Source: CAZSHX01 sp964606895
Lineage (GTDB): Bacteria; Bacteroidota; Ignavibacteria; Kapaibacteriales; UBA2268
Reading direction: 5' to 3'
DNA length: 24,017 nucleotides
Assembly: GCA_964606895.1 (NCBI GenBank)
Contig: CAZSHX010000075.1
Location: 1 to 24,017, forward strand
Positions 6,874 through 14,980 of this stretch are shown in pieces (the first letter of the stretch is position 1; the number at the start of each line of letters is the position of its first letter). Made by a program: the position numbers and the translations under genes. Below the pieces are notes generated by a model. The model was not told the DNA's origin and searched no databases. It was given only the letters and a program-made list of their open reading frames with translations.

Positions 6874-9852
6874 CTAAACCATCCTACTCGACATCTGATT
6901 ATACAAAGTCTTGAACATGTGGAACATCATTGCTTCTTTAACATCGGAATTATTGTTGAGTTTCTTATAGAAGTCAAAATGTTCGTCAACAAGCGATTGA
7001 ACTTCATTATTAAATTTATCTTTGAAAGCCCACCAGACATTCTGCTCCGGATTGTTCTTTACTTCAAACTCAAACTCTTCGTCATTCTGCAATCTTGTTA
7101 GAAGTCTATCGGCAATTATTTTATCCGTATCATCAAAATCAGTTGCATAAGTTTCATTGACTTCTTTTATTATTGCTGACAATGGTTCAAGAAACTCGTC
7201 TGTACCTCCGCTTGGATTATCTTCACCCGGTTTAAATTTTCCACCTTCTCCGTCCTTGAGTTTAATACCTTTTCCAATAAATTGAACCCTGATTGAATCA
7301 AGGTCTATTTGTTGAGTGATTTCCTTGGGTAATTTCGTCTTGTCAACCGGAAGTTTACGCAATAATATCCTACCATAAACATATAATTTTTCCAATTCTA
7401 CATCAGTGAAGGAAATTATCTGAGAAAGGAAGGCATACACTCTGACATAAGATTTTAAAATATTTCTGAATAAATCTTTGCGTTCTTCAGTTTCAGACTT
7501 GTACCTCTCAATTGCAGTATTTACAACGGGACTTAGTTTTTCTTGTTTGAAAGGTTTTGTAAAGAAAATTTGTGAGAATTTTGTTACTTCATCTTGTGTG
7601 TAAATATGAAATTCTTCCATTGAGCGTTTCAAATCATAGAGTTTGTCGGGATTACTACCTTCGGTTAAGATAGTATCTTCATAAAAATCTTGAAATGCTT
7701 TTTTTATAGTTTCCGAATCATTAACGAAGTCAATAGTAATCGGGTCTTTTTTCCCTTGGTGTACTCTGTTAAGTCTGCTAATTGTTTGAACTGCATTTAC
7801 GCCAGTAAGCTTTTTGTTTACATACATGCCGTAAAGTAAAGGTTGGTCAAAACCTGTCTGAAACTTATTCGCAACTATAAGGAATTTGTATTGAGATTCC
7901 TTGAATTTATTAGCAGTTTGGTCTTCCGGGAAGCCGTTCATTCTGGCTTCCGAAAAATCCTGATTCTTTTTATCGCCTTCAACAGTTCCTGAAAAAGCAA
8001 CTAAGGCTTTTAAAGGTAATCTGTTTTCCTTAATATATTTGTCAAATGCTAATTTATATTTAACCGCCTGAGCGCGTGAAGCACACACGAGCATTGCTTT
8101 AGACTGACCCAAACCATTACTATCCGGAATTTCATTGATGCAATTACTAATGAAATGCTCAATAATTATTTGAGACTTCTTTCTGATCGTATATTGATTC
8201 ATTTGAACGAAAATTCCCAATAATCTTTTAGCCTTTGATTTGTCGTAATTAGGGTCTTCGACAATCTTTTTTACCAACTGAAAGTAAGTTTTGTATGTCG
8301 TATAATTTAACAAAACATCTTTGATGAAACCTTCCTGAATAGCTTGCTTCATAGAGTAGATATGGAAAGGTACGAATTTACCTTCTATTGTTGGCGAACC
8401 AAACAATTCAAGTGTTTTTGGTTTTGGTGTTGCAGTAAAGGCAAAATAGCTGATATTTGGCTGTCTGCCACGACTTTTAATTTGCTTAACAATTTCATCT
8501 TCCCAAGTTGTTTCTTCTTCCTCTATATCTTCCGGTTCCTCCTCAACATCTAAGTTTAGAACTCGCTTCATACTTTTAGACATTTCACCGCTCGAAGAAG
8601 AATGAGCTTCATCAAGAATAATAGCAAACCTTTTTCCAGGTAAGGCTTTAATATCCTCTTCGATATAAGGAAATTTCTGAAGTGTGGTTACAATTATTTT
8701 AGTTCCTGATTCAAGTTCTTTTCTTAATTGGCTCGAGCCTTTATCTATTCCGGCAACAACGCCGGGATTATGTTCAAAAGCCAAAATATTGGTTCTTAGT
8801 TGACTATCGAGTATTCGTCTATCTGTAACTACAATTATTGAATCGAAAACATTGTAATTAGTATTAGCATGTAGATTTGAAAGTTGATGTGCAAGCCAGC
8901 TAATCGTATTTGATTTACCGCTTCCTGCACTGTGCTGTATCAAATACTGTTTTCCTGTGCCTTTATCTTTGGAATGAGCAACAATCTTACGGACGGCATC
9001 CATTTGATGATAGCGTGGGAAAATCAGTTTATATATTTTTTTACCTTTTTCGTCAACTTTAGGTTTTCCGTCATCATCTAAGTCTTCGGTCACTTGAATG
9101 AAGTATTGTAGTAAATTTAAAAAACTATCCCTTTGAAGAACTTCTTTCCATAGATATTCAGTTGAGAAACTTTCAGTAGAAGGATTTCCGGCTTCTCCGT
9201 TGCAACCCTTATTGAAAGGTAGAAAGAATGTATTTTTTCCTTTCAAATGTGTAGCCATATAAACCAAATCTTCATCAAGAGCAAAGTGAACAAGACATCT
9301 TCCAAACTTGAATAACGGTTCTCGTGGGTCTCGGTCTAATTGATATTGTTTAATAGCATTCTCGACATTATAACCGGAACCGGTCATTTTATCTTTGAGT
9401 TCAAAGGTAGCTACCGGGAAACCGTTAAGGAAGAGGGTAATATCAAGTGAATTTTCGTTTTTCTCGCTGTACTTTAACTGCCTGATAATACTGAAAATAT
9501 TGTTCTGATACTTCTTTTCATACTCTTTATTTAAACCGCTAGCCGGTTTGAAATAAGCAAAATCGAAATAAATACCCATAGTTGCAAAGGGCTTCCGGAG
9601 AAGTTCTAAAGTTCCTCTTTTGTCAATTTCTTCTTTAATTTTTTGGACTAGAGAAGTTCTGGCTCTGTCTTTTAACTGATTCTGATAATTTTCCCACTTT
9701 TCTTTTTGTGTTGCTATCAGGAAATTAAACAACATTTCAGGATCGAAACATAAGGATTTATCGTAATGACTTGGTTCACGAATAAAATAACCGTCGGATA
9801 TTAAATCAGATTCAATCAGCGTTTCCATATCTTTTTCGAGAATTCTTGGCAT
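6874..9852 (-). CDS. hsdR: Type I restriction endonuclease subunit HsdR
   Basis: The 992-residue protein is the motor and nuclease subunit of a type I restriction enzyme; it translocates DNA and cuts away from the unmethylated recognition site. The N-terminal nuclease domain shows the PD-(D/E)xK layout, Asp137 in SLDITLFLNG then FELK (150-153), and a QxxxY-like KQYQLDR motif (168-174). The SF2 helicase core follows: Walker A AGSGKSNT (309-316), VVTDRRILDSQL, DEAH (414-417), FAFTATPKPKTLELFG, and the late motifs NKFQTGFDQP and TISRLNRVH. Length is normal for the family (about 1000). All catalytic residues appear present, so it is likely functional. It is the last gene of the hsd operon, 9 nt after the HicA-like gene, with AAGG before its ATG. 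Confidence 0.97.
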   Translation of the reverse strand: MPRILEKDMETLIESDLISDGYFIREPSHYDKSLCFDPEMLFNFLIATQKEKWENYQNQLKDRARTSLVQKIKEEIDKRGTLELLRKPFATMGIYFDFAYFKPASGLNKEYEKKYQNNIFSIIRQLKYSEKNENSLDITLFLNGFPVATFELKDKMTGSGYNVENAIKQYQLDRDPREPLFKFGRCLVHFALDEDLVYMATHLKGKNTFFLPFNKGCNGEAGNPSTESFSTEYLWKEVLQRDSFLNLLQYFIQVTEDLDDDGKPKVDEKGKKIYKLIFPRYHQMDAVRKIVAHSKDKGTGKQYLIQHSAGSGKSNTISWLAHQLSNLHANTNYNVFDSIIVVTDRRILDSQLRTNILAFEHNPGVVAGIDKGSSQLRKELESGTKIIVTTLQKFPYIEEDIKALPGKRFAIILDEAHSSSSGEMSKSMKRVLNLDVEEEPEDIEEEETTWEDEIVKQIKSRGRQPNISYFAFTATPKPKTLELFGSPTIEGKFVPFHIYSMKQAIQEGFIKDVLLNYTTYKTYFQLVKKIVEDPNYDKSKAKRLLGIFVQMNQYTIRKKSQIIIEHFISNCINEIPDSNGLGQSKAMLVCASRAQAVKYKLAFDKYIKENRLPLKALVAFSGTVEGDKKNQDFSEARMNGFPEDQTANKFKESQYKFLIVANKFQTGFDQPLLYGMYVNKKLTGVNAVQTISRLNRVHQGKKDPITIDFVNDSETIKKAFQDFYEDTILTEGSNPDKLYDLKRSMEEFHIYTQDEVTKFSQIFFTKPFKQEKLSPVVNTAIERYKSETEERKDLFRNILKSYVRVYAFLSQIISFTDVELEKLYVYGRILLRKLPVDKTKLPKEITQQIDLDSIRVQFIGKGIKLKDGEGGKFKPGEDNPSGGTDEFLEPLSAIIKEVNETYATDFDDTDKIIADRLLTRLQNDEEFEFEVKNNPEQNVWWAFKDKFNNEVQSLVDEHFDFYKKLNNNSDVKEAMMFHMFKTLYNQMSSRMV

Positions 9853-9861
9853 TGTAAACCT

Positions 9862-10158
9862 TCAATATGATTTGATAATGCCAGTTTCAGTAAGCATTTG
9901 GAAATAATTCTCTTTTGTGAACGAGCAATCTAAAAAGTTCTCAAAATTCTCGGTTGTATCGAATTTTAGCTGTTTTTTAACCTTTGATAAAAGTGATTTA
10001 TCGTAATCTTTTTTCCCATGACTAATATAAGTGTAAATATTATGCTTTTTCCCATCTACGATTAAATAATAAAATTCGTGATGTTCCTTTTGTGGATTCA
10101 ACTCAAAGCCTTTCTTTACCAAGACAGCTATTATATCTTTGCTCTTTCTAATTTTCAT
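9862..10158 (-). CDS. HicA-like small protein (possible toxin) inside the type I RM operon
   Basis: The 98-residue product resembles the HicA/YcfA mRNA-interferase fold. It has KSKDIIAVLVKKGFEL (5-20), then His26-His27 in KEHHEFYY where HicA carries its catalytic His, and a HNIYTYISHG strand. SLLSKVKKQLKF (55-66) matches the usual helix after the beta sheet. The C-terminal extension (67-98) is longer than classical HicA (about 60-80 residues). The gene overlaps the end of the upstream 330-residue gene by 11 nt and has AAGGAG before its ATG, so the two are translationally coupled. Toxin activity is inferred; some proteins of this type in RM loci may have other roles. Confidence 0.65.
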   Translation of the reverse strand: MKIRKSKDIIAVLVKKGFELNPQKEHHEFYYLIVDGKKHNIYTYISHGKKDYDKSLLSKVKKQLKFDTTENFENFLDCSFTKENYFQMLTETGIIKSY

Positions 10159-11140
10159 CTGAATATTCTCCTTTAACTAATTGGAGTAATCTTTCTTTAA
10201 TAGTTTTGGCTTCTTCTGTCAGTTTATCATCTGATTCTTTAGCAAAATTTTGGTATAAAGCTGAAAAGGTAAAACAAAATGCATTTTCGGCTTCTTCTCT
10301 TGTATCTCCCCAAACTGTTATATCAAACAATTCATTTGTCAAAATGTAATTATCATCCTCAAATGCTACATTACAATCAAGTTTTTCTTTTAAGTTATAA
10401 ATAATATTATCAAATTTAATAATATCAGGTTTGTAAGGATATGTGTCATGTTCAAGTTCTTCGAGATAATAAATTTTCTTTATGTTTCCCTTTTTAAGGT
10501 CATAGCCATCGCCCTCTTTTGCAACTTGCATATAAGCTTGAATGGTTTTGTAGTCTTTTTCTTTTGGTCGTTCAATTTTAGGTGTGTAGAAGCTAATGAT
10601 TGATTCTTCGGGAAGAACTAAACGTTTCTGAACGTTTCCTTCGCTATTTTTTATATTTACTTTGTAGTGTTTAGCCTCTCTAACAGAGCTAAATAAGGGA
10701 GCGAAAATTTTTGCTCTTTCATCTTCAGAATACAAATGTTCTAATCCCTTAATATATTTTAAATTATCAAAATCGCCGGTAAAAATGTTATCCTTATAGT
10801 AAGAATAACTTTTATTTTTCCACTCATTGATTTCATCTTTGAATAGGGTGGAACCGTTATTATTGATAACAGGAGCTAAGGCAGTATCAAAACTGCCATA
10901 TTTTAAATCTACCACTAATAAGTCAAGATCCTTTTTTATAGTTTTAAGAACGGAATCATTTTTATGATAGGCTTTCGTTAAGTTTTCGTTTTTAAAGAAT
11001 TCAATCTCAATAAAATTCTGATAAGACCTATACACATTGTTGAGGACTTTAAGCACGTCTGCTATACTAACAGCGCCGTCAAAGCCCAAATCTGATTCGA
11101 TTTGAAACCTCATCGCTATTTTTAACAGTTCTTCCCGCAT
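10148..11140 (-). CDS. Unnamed partner protein of HicA-like gene, possible HicB-like C-terminal domain
   Basis: I do not recognise the first two thirds of this 330-residue protein. Its N-terminus has IADVLKVLNNVYRSYQNFIEIEFF (about 26-49) and a DLLVVDLKYGSFDTALAPVI strand-helix segment. The region around 245-315 has FDNIIYNLKEKLDCNVAF, DNYILTNELFDITVWG, then TREEAENAFCFTFSALY. The last motif, a strand followed by G-x-T-x-EEA and a helix, is characteristic of HicB-type antitoxin folds, so it may be the antitoxin or regulator of the HicA-like protein it overlaps. It begins 38 nt after hsdS with a strong AAGGAG. The embedded location between hsdS and hsdR is a common kind of accessory-gene slot in type I operons. 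Confidence 0.6.
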   Translation of the reverse strand: MREELLKIAMRFQIESDLGFDGAVSIADVLKVLNNVYRSYQNFIEIEFFKNENLTKAYHKNDSVLKTIKKDLDLLVVDLKYGSFDTALAPVINNNGSTLFKDEINEWKNKSYSYYKDNIFTGDFDNLKYIKGLEHLYSEDERAKIFAPLFSSVREAKHYKVNIKNSEGNVQKRLVLPEESIISFYTPKIERPKEKDYKTIQAYMQVAKEGDGYDLKKGNIKKIYYLEELEHDTYPYKPDIIKFDNIIYNLKEKLDCNVAFEDDNYILTNELFDITVWGDTREEAENAFCFTFSALYQNFAKESDDKLTEEAKTIKERLLQLVKGEYSDEN

Positions 11141-11178
11141 AGCTTATATCTCCTTAAAAATTATTAATTTAATAAATA

Positions 11179-12420
11179 TTAATTGCATGTGACACAAATC
11201 TTCCCCGTTACTGCTTCTGTTATTAGAGCTTGTTTGTATTCTCCAAGCTTTTCAATTACCTGAATAGCTTTTTCTATTAGCTTATCAATTGTTTTTGTTT
11301 TTTTATCAATAAATTTTACAATTAAAATTTGCTCTTTTAAAGGTGGTACAGGCAGTATAGATGAAGCAATTGAATAGGTACTTAGTCCAAATCTTGTAAT
11401 ACCATTTGCAGAAACTTTAAATTGATGATTAACGCTTTTTGATTGCAAGGCTCTGAAAAGGAATTGTCCATCAATAGTGTCTTTAACAGGTCGGNNNNNN
11501 NNNNCATCGTTAAAGTTTTCTTTAATATACGCTGGTATAGCTATGTCGTTCCAATCCTCAGAATCCTTTGTAATAATAACATCACCTGATTTGATTCTAA
11601 ATTTTGCAATTTCTTCTACTGAAGCAGAAGCTTCCATAAAATCTATTGAATTATCAATGAACTCATTTTTATAAACATCGACATAATTGCATAATCTAAC
11701 CGGTATCTCGTTTTCTTCAGTTTTTTTATTTACATTACTTGTTTTAACTTTTGCTACCCACTTCAATTTTCTCACTTCCCAGCCTTCCGGAATATCTCCA
11801 ATCCAGTCAGTACCGCTTGGTTTGAGTTTTGCATTTGGATTTAATCCTTTGGTTACTGCTTCGGTAATGATTGCGGAACGTTTCTCTTTTAGCAGTTCAA
11901 TTAATCTTTTCTGTTTTTCAATAAGATTGTTTATGGTTATTGATTTATTAATAATAAATTCTACTATTTTACTTTTTTCTTTGTTACTTGGAACAGGGAT
12001 AAAATTATTATAAGCTTTCTCTCTACTTAATCCTGGAACTGCACTATCTTGATTATCTTCATCGAGCTTTAAACATATAAAAATATTTAAAAGCCACTGT
12101 AAATTTTCTTTTGTACATGTTTCATCTATAAAGAATGCAGTATCAATAACAAAACATGATGAATCAGAAAAATTAACTTTTCCGTAAGAACCTTTTCTTC
12201 CAAGAATAATTGTATTATCAGATGTATTGCTTTTATCATGAGAACCTACGATACCATTAGAACCATATACTGCTATATCACCTTGATTTCTATCTTCTTC
12301 CTTTAATGAGTTCCCATATTTAATACTCGTGATACTTTTCAATTTTCTTACAACCCATCCATCTGGAATTTCATTAATCCAGTCAATACCGGTAGGTTTA
12401 TATTTAGGATATTGAATCAT
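11179..12420 (-). CDS. hsdS: Type I restriction-modification specificity subunit HsdS (contains assembly gap)
   Basis: HsdS has two target-recognition domains, each reading half of a bipartite DNA site. The two-fold internal repeat is clear: GIDWINEIPDGWVVRKLK (11-28) and GTDWIGDIPEGWEVRKLK (203-220). The end-of-domain helices KEKRSAIITEAVTKGL (178-193) and EYKQALITEAVTGKI (394-408) match in the same way. TRD1 spans about 28-150 and TRD2 about 220-360. The start overlaps the hsdM stop as ATGA. Ten Ns fall at residues 306-309 in TRD2, so the 413-residue length is approximate. A CGYHL-like motif often found just before the R-P in HsdS is missing there, suggesting that more bases were lost than ten. 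Confidence 0.93.
   Translation of the reverse strand: MIQYPKYKPTGIDWINEIPDGWVVRKLKSITSIKYGNSLKEEDRNQGDIAVYGSNGIVGSHDKSNTSDNTIILGRKGSYGKVNFSDSSCFVIDTAFFIDETCTKENLQWLLNIFICLKLDEDNQDSAVPGLSREKAYNNFIPVPSNKEKSKIVEFIINKSITINNLIEKQKRLIELLKEKRSAIITEAVTKGLNPNAKLKPSGTDWIGDIPEGWEVRKLKWVAKVKTSNVNKKTEENEIPVRLCNYVDVYKNEFIDNSIDFMEASASVEEIAKFRIKSGDVIITKDSEDWNDIAIPAYIKENFNDXXXXRPVKDTIDGQFLFRALQSKSVNHQFKVSANGITRFGLSTYSIASSILPVPPLKEQILIVKFIDKKTKTIDKLIEKAIQVIEKLGEYKQALITEAVTGKICVTCN
11495..11504. other. Assembly gap (10 Ns) inside hsdS
   Basis: Exactly ten Ns interrupt the second target-recognition domain of hsdS. The size is probably a placeholder rather than measured. The frame happens to be open on both sides, so the gene is likely intact in the organism. 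Confidence 0.99.
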
Positions 12421-14450
12421 TTATTCAACTCCTCGAGCAAATCGATAATTTCTTTTTCAAGTCCGATTATATCAGATTGTATATCAATAGAACCTCTTGG
12501 AGGAACATATTTGTAGAAAAAACGATTGAAATTGATTTCATAACCAACACGTCCGATTTTATTGTCCTTCCAATCCCGATATTCTGTATTAATCCATGCG
12601 TCGGAAGCATAAGGCTTAACTTCCTTATCAAAATATGCGTTAATATCCTGATGGAATGGGATATATTCGTAATCTCTTAGTTCGCTGTCCGGAACAGGAT
12701 TATTATTATCATCATCATAAACTATTTCGGCAGTTTCATCTTTTTCAGAAAATGCCATAATGATTTTTTCCTGCAATGATTTTGAAAACTTGATTCCGGT
12801 AGCTGTCATCGAATTGTCAAAATAGCACTTAAACTTTTTGTGGCTCTTGATTAAAGTTTTGGGAATGCCATCAAGTACAGTTGAAATATTGTCATACAAA
12901 TCATTAACGTCATTCTCATTTAAAATTTTTCCGTTTTTTGTAAGAGCGGTAGTAAGGTCTTTCAGAAAACTTGTCTTTGCAACTTTATCAAATCTTTCTT
13001 GATTAATTTGAAAATTCAGTCTCAACGGTCTTTCCACCTGAATTTTACGATATGCAAAATCAGTTGTTTTGAGAATTTTAACTCTGCCGTTTGAGATGTT
13101 CTCTGTGTATAGGTCGGTTATTTCCTGAATCTGCTTATCAGAAATTAGATTCCTTTTATCGCCAAGGCTCTTAGTCATTTTAACAAATAAATTTCGAGCA
13201 TCAATCAAAGCTACTTTGCCTTTTCTTGATTCTTCTTTTTTATTTGTCAGTAGCCAGATGTAAGTATTTATCCCTGTATTATAGAATAATTGATTTGGCA
13301 GACCGATGATAGATTCGAGCCAGTCATTCTCGCAAATCCAACGACGGATTTCCGATTCACCTTCACCTGCATCACCATTAAACAAAGGAGAACCGTTGAA
13401 CACTATGGCTATTCTACTTCGATGTTCGGTTTTGTGCATCTTGGAAGCCATATGTTGAAGAAATAGCAATTGACCATCGCTAATTCCCGGTAAACCTGCT
13501 TCAAATCTTCCTTGCGAACCTCTTTTAGCTTCAGTTTTTATAAAATCTTCATCATTTTTCCAATTCTTACCGTAAGGAGGATTTGAAAGGATATAATCAA
13601 ATTTTTCTCTTAAAAAACCATCCTCAGAAAAGCTTGAACCATATTTGATATTATCGGGATTCTCGCCCTTGATAAGCATATCCGCTTTACAAGCGGCATA
13701 AGTTTCATCGTTCAGTTCTTGTCCAAATAAATGAATCTTTGCTTTTGAGTTAAGATCGGAAATTTTTTCCTTTGCCACCGTCAACATTCCACCTGTACCG
13801 CAAGCCGGGTCATAGACAGTAACAATCTTGCCTTTTTCGGAAAGCTTTTTACCATCCTTAGACATAAGTAAGTTAACCATTAAATGGATTATCTCTCGAG
13901 GTGTGAAATGCTCTCCGGGATTTTCATTAGTAGCTTCGTTGTATTTCCGGATTAATTCTTCAAAAATATAGCCCATGTCATGGTTAGAAACAACATCTGG
14001 ATGAAGATTCAAAGTAGGATCACAGAATTTCTTTGCGACAAGGTAAAGAAGATTTTTACTATTTAAATCATTTATTTCTTGCCGGAACTTGAATTTATCG
14101 ATTATTTCCTGGATGTTGTCTGAAAAGCCGTTCAAGTAAGAGATAAAATTTTCTTTAATGTTTGATGGATTATTTAGAAGGTCCGATAGTGTGAAATTTG
14201 AATTGTTGTAAAATTCAACCCCAGTCTCGAATTTGAAAACATTATTAGCAAAGTATTTGATTCCTTGCTCTCTCAGAACCATGTATTTACTGATTACTTC
14301 TTTTTGGGTAGGCTCAAGAATACAGTCCAATCGCCGTATAACCGTGAAAGGATAGATGACATCTGCATATTTACTTCGCTTGTAACTATCTCTCAGAATT
14401 TCATCTGCTACACTCCAAATAAATCCTGCAAGTTCTTTGACCTTTGACAT
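12417..14450 (-). CDS. hsdM: Type I restriction-modification DNA methyltransferase subunit HsdM
   Basis: This 677-residue protein is the N6-adenine methyltransferase of the type I complex; with HsdS it marks host DNA. The HsdM N-terminal helical domain occupies about 1-150. The SAM-binding motif is DPACGTGG (214-221), preceded by PGEHFTPREI (178-187), and the catalytic motif is NPPY (290-293). Both are intact. The C-terminal extension (about 480-677) contains an acidic patch with YDDDNNNPVPDSELRD and is typical of the longer HsdM class. The gene overlaps hsdS by 4 nt. Upstream, 42 nt away, is a small zinc-ribbon gene on the same strand. Confidence 0.97.
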   Translation of the reverse strand: MSKVKELAGFIWSVADEILRDSYKRSKYADVIYPFTVIRRLDCILEPTQKEVISKYMVLREQGIKYFANNVFKFETGVEFYNNSNFTLSDLLNNPSNIKENFISYLNGFSDNIQEIIDKFKFRQEINDLNSKNLLYLVAKKFCDPTLNLHPDVVSNHDMGYIFEELIRKYNEATNENPGEHFTPREIIHLMVNLLMSKDGKKLSEKGKIVTVYDPACGTGGMLTVAKEKISDLNSKAKIHLFGQELNDETYAACKADMLIKGENPDNIKYGSSFSEDGFLREKFDYILSNPPYGKNWKNDEDFIKTEAKRGSQGRFEAGLPGISDGQLLFLQHMASKMHKTEHRSRIAIVFNGSPLFNGDAGEGESEIRRWICENDWLESIIGLPNQLFYNTGINTYIWLLTNKKEESRKGKVALIDARNLFVKMTKSLGDKRNLISDKQIQEITDLYTENISNGRVKILKTTDFAYRKIQVERPLRLNFQINQERFDKVAKTSFLKDLTTALTKNGKILNENDVNDLYDNISTVLDGIPKTLIKSHKKFKCYFDNSMTATGIKFSKSLQEKIIMAFSEKDETAEIVYDDDNNNPVPDSELRDYEYIPFHQDINAYFDKEVKPYASDAWINTEYRDWKDNKIGRVGYEINFNRFFYKYVPPRGSIDIQSDIIGLEKEIIDLLEELNK

Positions 14451-14492
14451 ATCTTTATTGTACTCTCTAAAATATAATCCTCAATAATCTAA

Positions 14493-14660
14493 TCAGGAAA
14501 TCTTTTTAAATGGTTCGTAACTTTCCAAAGGAAACTCAAAATCACAAGAAGGATTAGAGCAAATAACTTTAAACGATAATTCGCTTTTAATATTAACCTT
14601 GTCTTCGACAATATTAAAATTGTCATTTTGGCACTTAGGACATTTTTCTTTAGAATCCAT
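14493..14660 (-). CDS. Small zinc-ribbon protein upstream of hsdM
   Basis: This 55-residue ORF begins MDSKEKCPKC and ends EPFKKIS. Two cysteine pairs, C7-x2-C10 and C34-x4-C39, fit a zinc ribbon, with a strand-rich segment between them. An AGGA ribosome site lies 7 nt before the ATG. It is 42 nt upstream of hsdM and probably the first gene of the RM transcript. I do not recognise a specific family; a DNA-binding or regulatory role is possible but unproven. It is easily missed because of its size. Confidence 0.7.
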   Translation of the reverse strand: MDSKEKCPKCQNDNFNIVEDKVNIKSELSFKVICSNPSCDFEFPLESYEPFKKIS

Positions 14661-14687
14661 TTATCATTCCTTTATTTATATTCAAGC

Positions 14688-14719
14688 AAAAAAGGGATAT
14701 GAAATCCTCCATATCCCTT
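14688..14719 (-). terminator. Rho-independent terminator-like hairpin between tRNA-Phe and the RM operon
   Basis: On the minus strand there is a perfect 10-bp stem AAGGGATATG / CATATCCCTT with an 8-nt loop, followed by further Ts (stem plus about six Ts in total). It sits 127 nt after the tRNA 3' end and only 31 nt before the zinc-ribbon ATG. It could end the tRNA transcript, or act as an attenuator in the leader of the RM operon. Confidence 0.75.
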
Positions 14720-14845
14720 CCTAAATTTTCTCGTTTTTTTAGTCTAAAATTCACTCAATTTTTAACCCAAACAAACTTGAAACAAACTTTTTTACCTTTC
14801 TCTCTTAAACTTTCCTTATTTTTAAGGACTTACATTTTCATTTTG

Positions 14846-14918
14846 TGGTCGGGGACGGAATTGAACCGCCGACACGTGGATTTTCAGTCCACTGCTCTAC
14901 CATCTGAGCTACCCGACC
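14846..14918 (-). tRNA. tRNA-Phe (anticodon GAA)
   Basis: The 73-nt minus-strand sequence folds as a full cloverleaf. The acceptor stem is GGTCGGG / CCCGACC with discriminator A, and the D-arm is GCTC-AGATGGTA-GAGC. The anticodon arm is GTGGA-CTGAAAA-TCCAC with anticodon GAA. The variable loop is GTGTC, and the T-arm is GGCGG-TTCAATT-CCGTC with one G-U pair. The 3' CCA is not encoded (ACA follows), so it is added enzymatically. The accessory genes lie on its 3' side, the usual side for integration. Confidence 0.97.
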
Positions 14919-14945
14919 TTTTTAAAAAGAATACAAAAATACGAC

Positions 14946-14980
14946 CTTTTTTTTATTTGGCAAAATCTTTTTTTTATTTG
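14946..14980. repeat. Short 14-bp direct repeat between tRNA-Phe and plsC
   Basis: CTTTTTTTTATTTG occurs at 14946-14959 and again at 14967-14980, separated by 7 nt; the second copy overlaps the plsC stop codon. It is low-complexity sequence and probably slippage-derived. Confidence 0.7.

Larger units (their letters stand above)
1..14845. mobile_element. Visible part of a putative tRNA-Phe-anchored accessory island (phage remnant plus defence genes)
   Basis: Phage tail, putative defence and RM genes lie on the 3' side of the tRNA-Phe gene, while ordinary metabolic genes lie on the 5' side. The 1315-6771 portion looks even more AT-rich than its neighbours by eye. No integrase or second att copy was seen, so the island is inferred and its left limit is outside the window. 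Confidence 0.35.

Noticed and set aside
6823..7101. A 92-residue plus-strand reading frame across the hsdR 3' end
   Set aside because: It is antisense to conserved HsdR coding sequence and has no ribosome site or recognisable protein features.
14946..14980. Using the 14-bp T-rich direct repeat as an att site
   Set aside because: It is low-complexity, lies on the 5' side of the tRNA and has only 7 nt between copies; slippage explains it.
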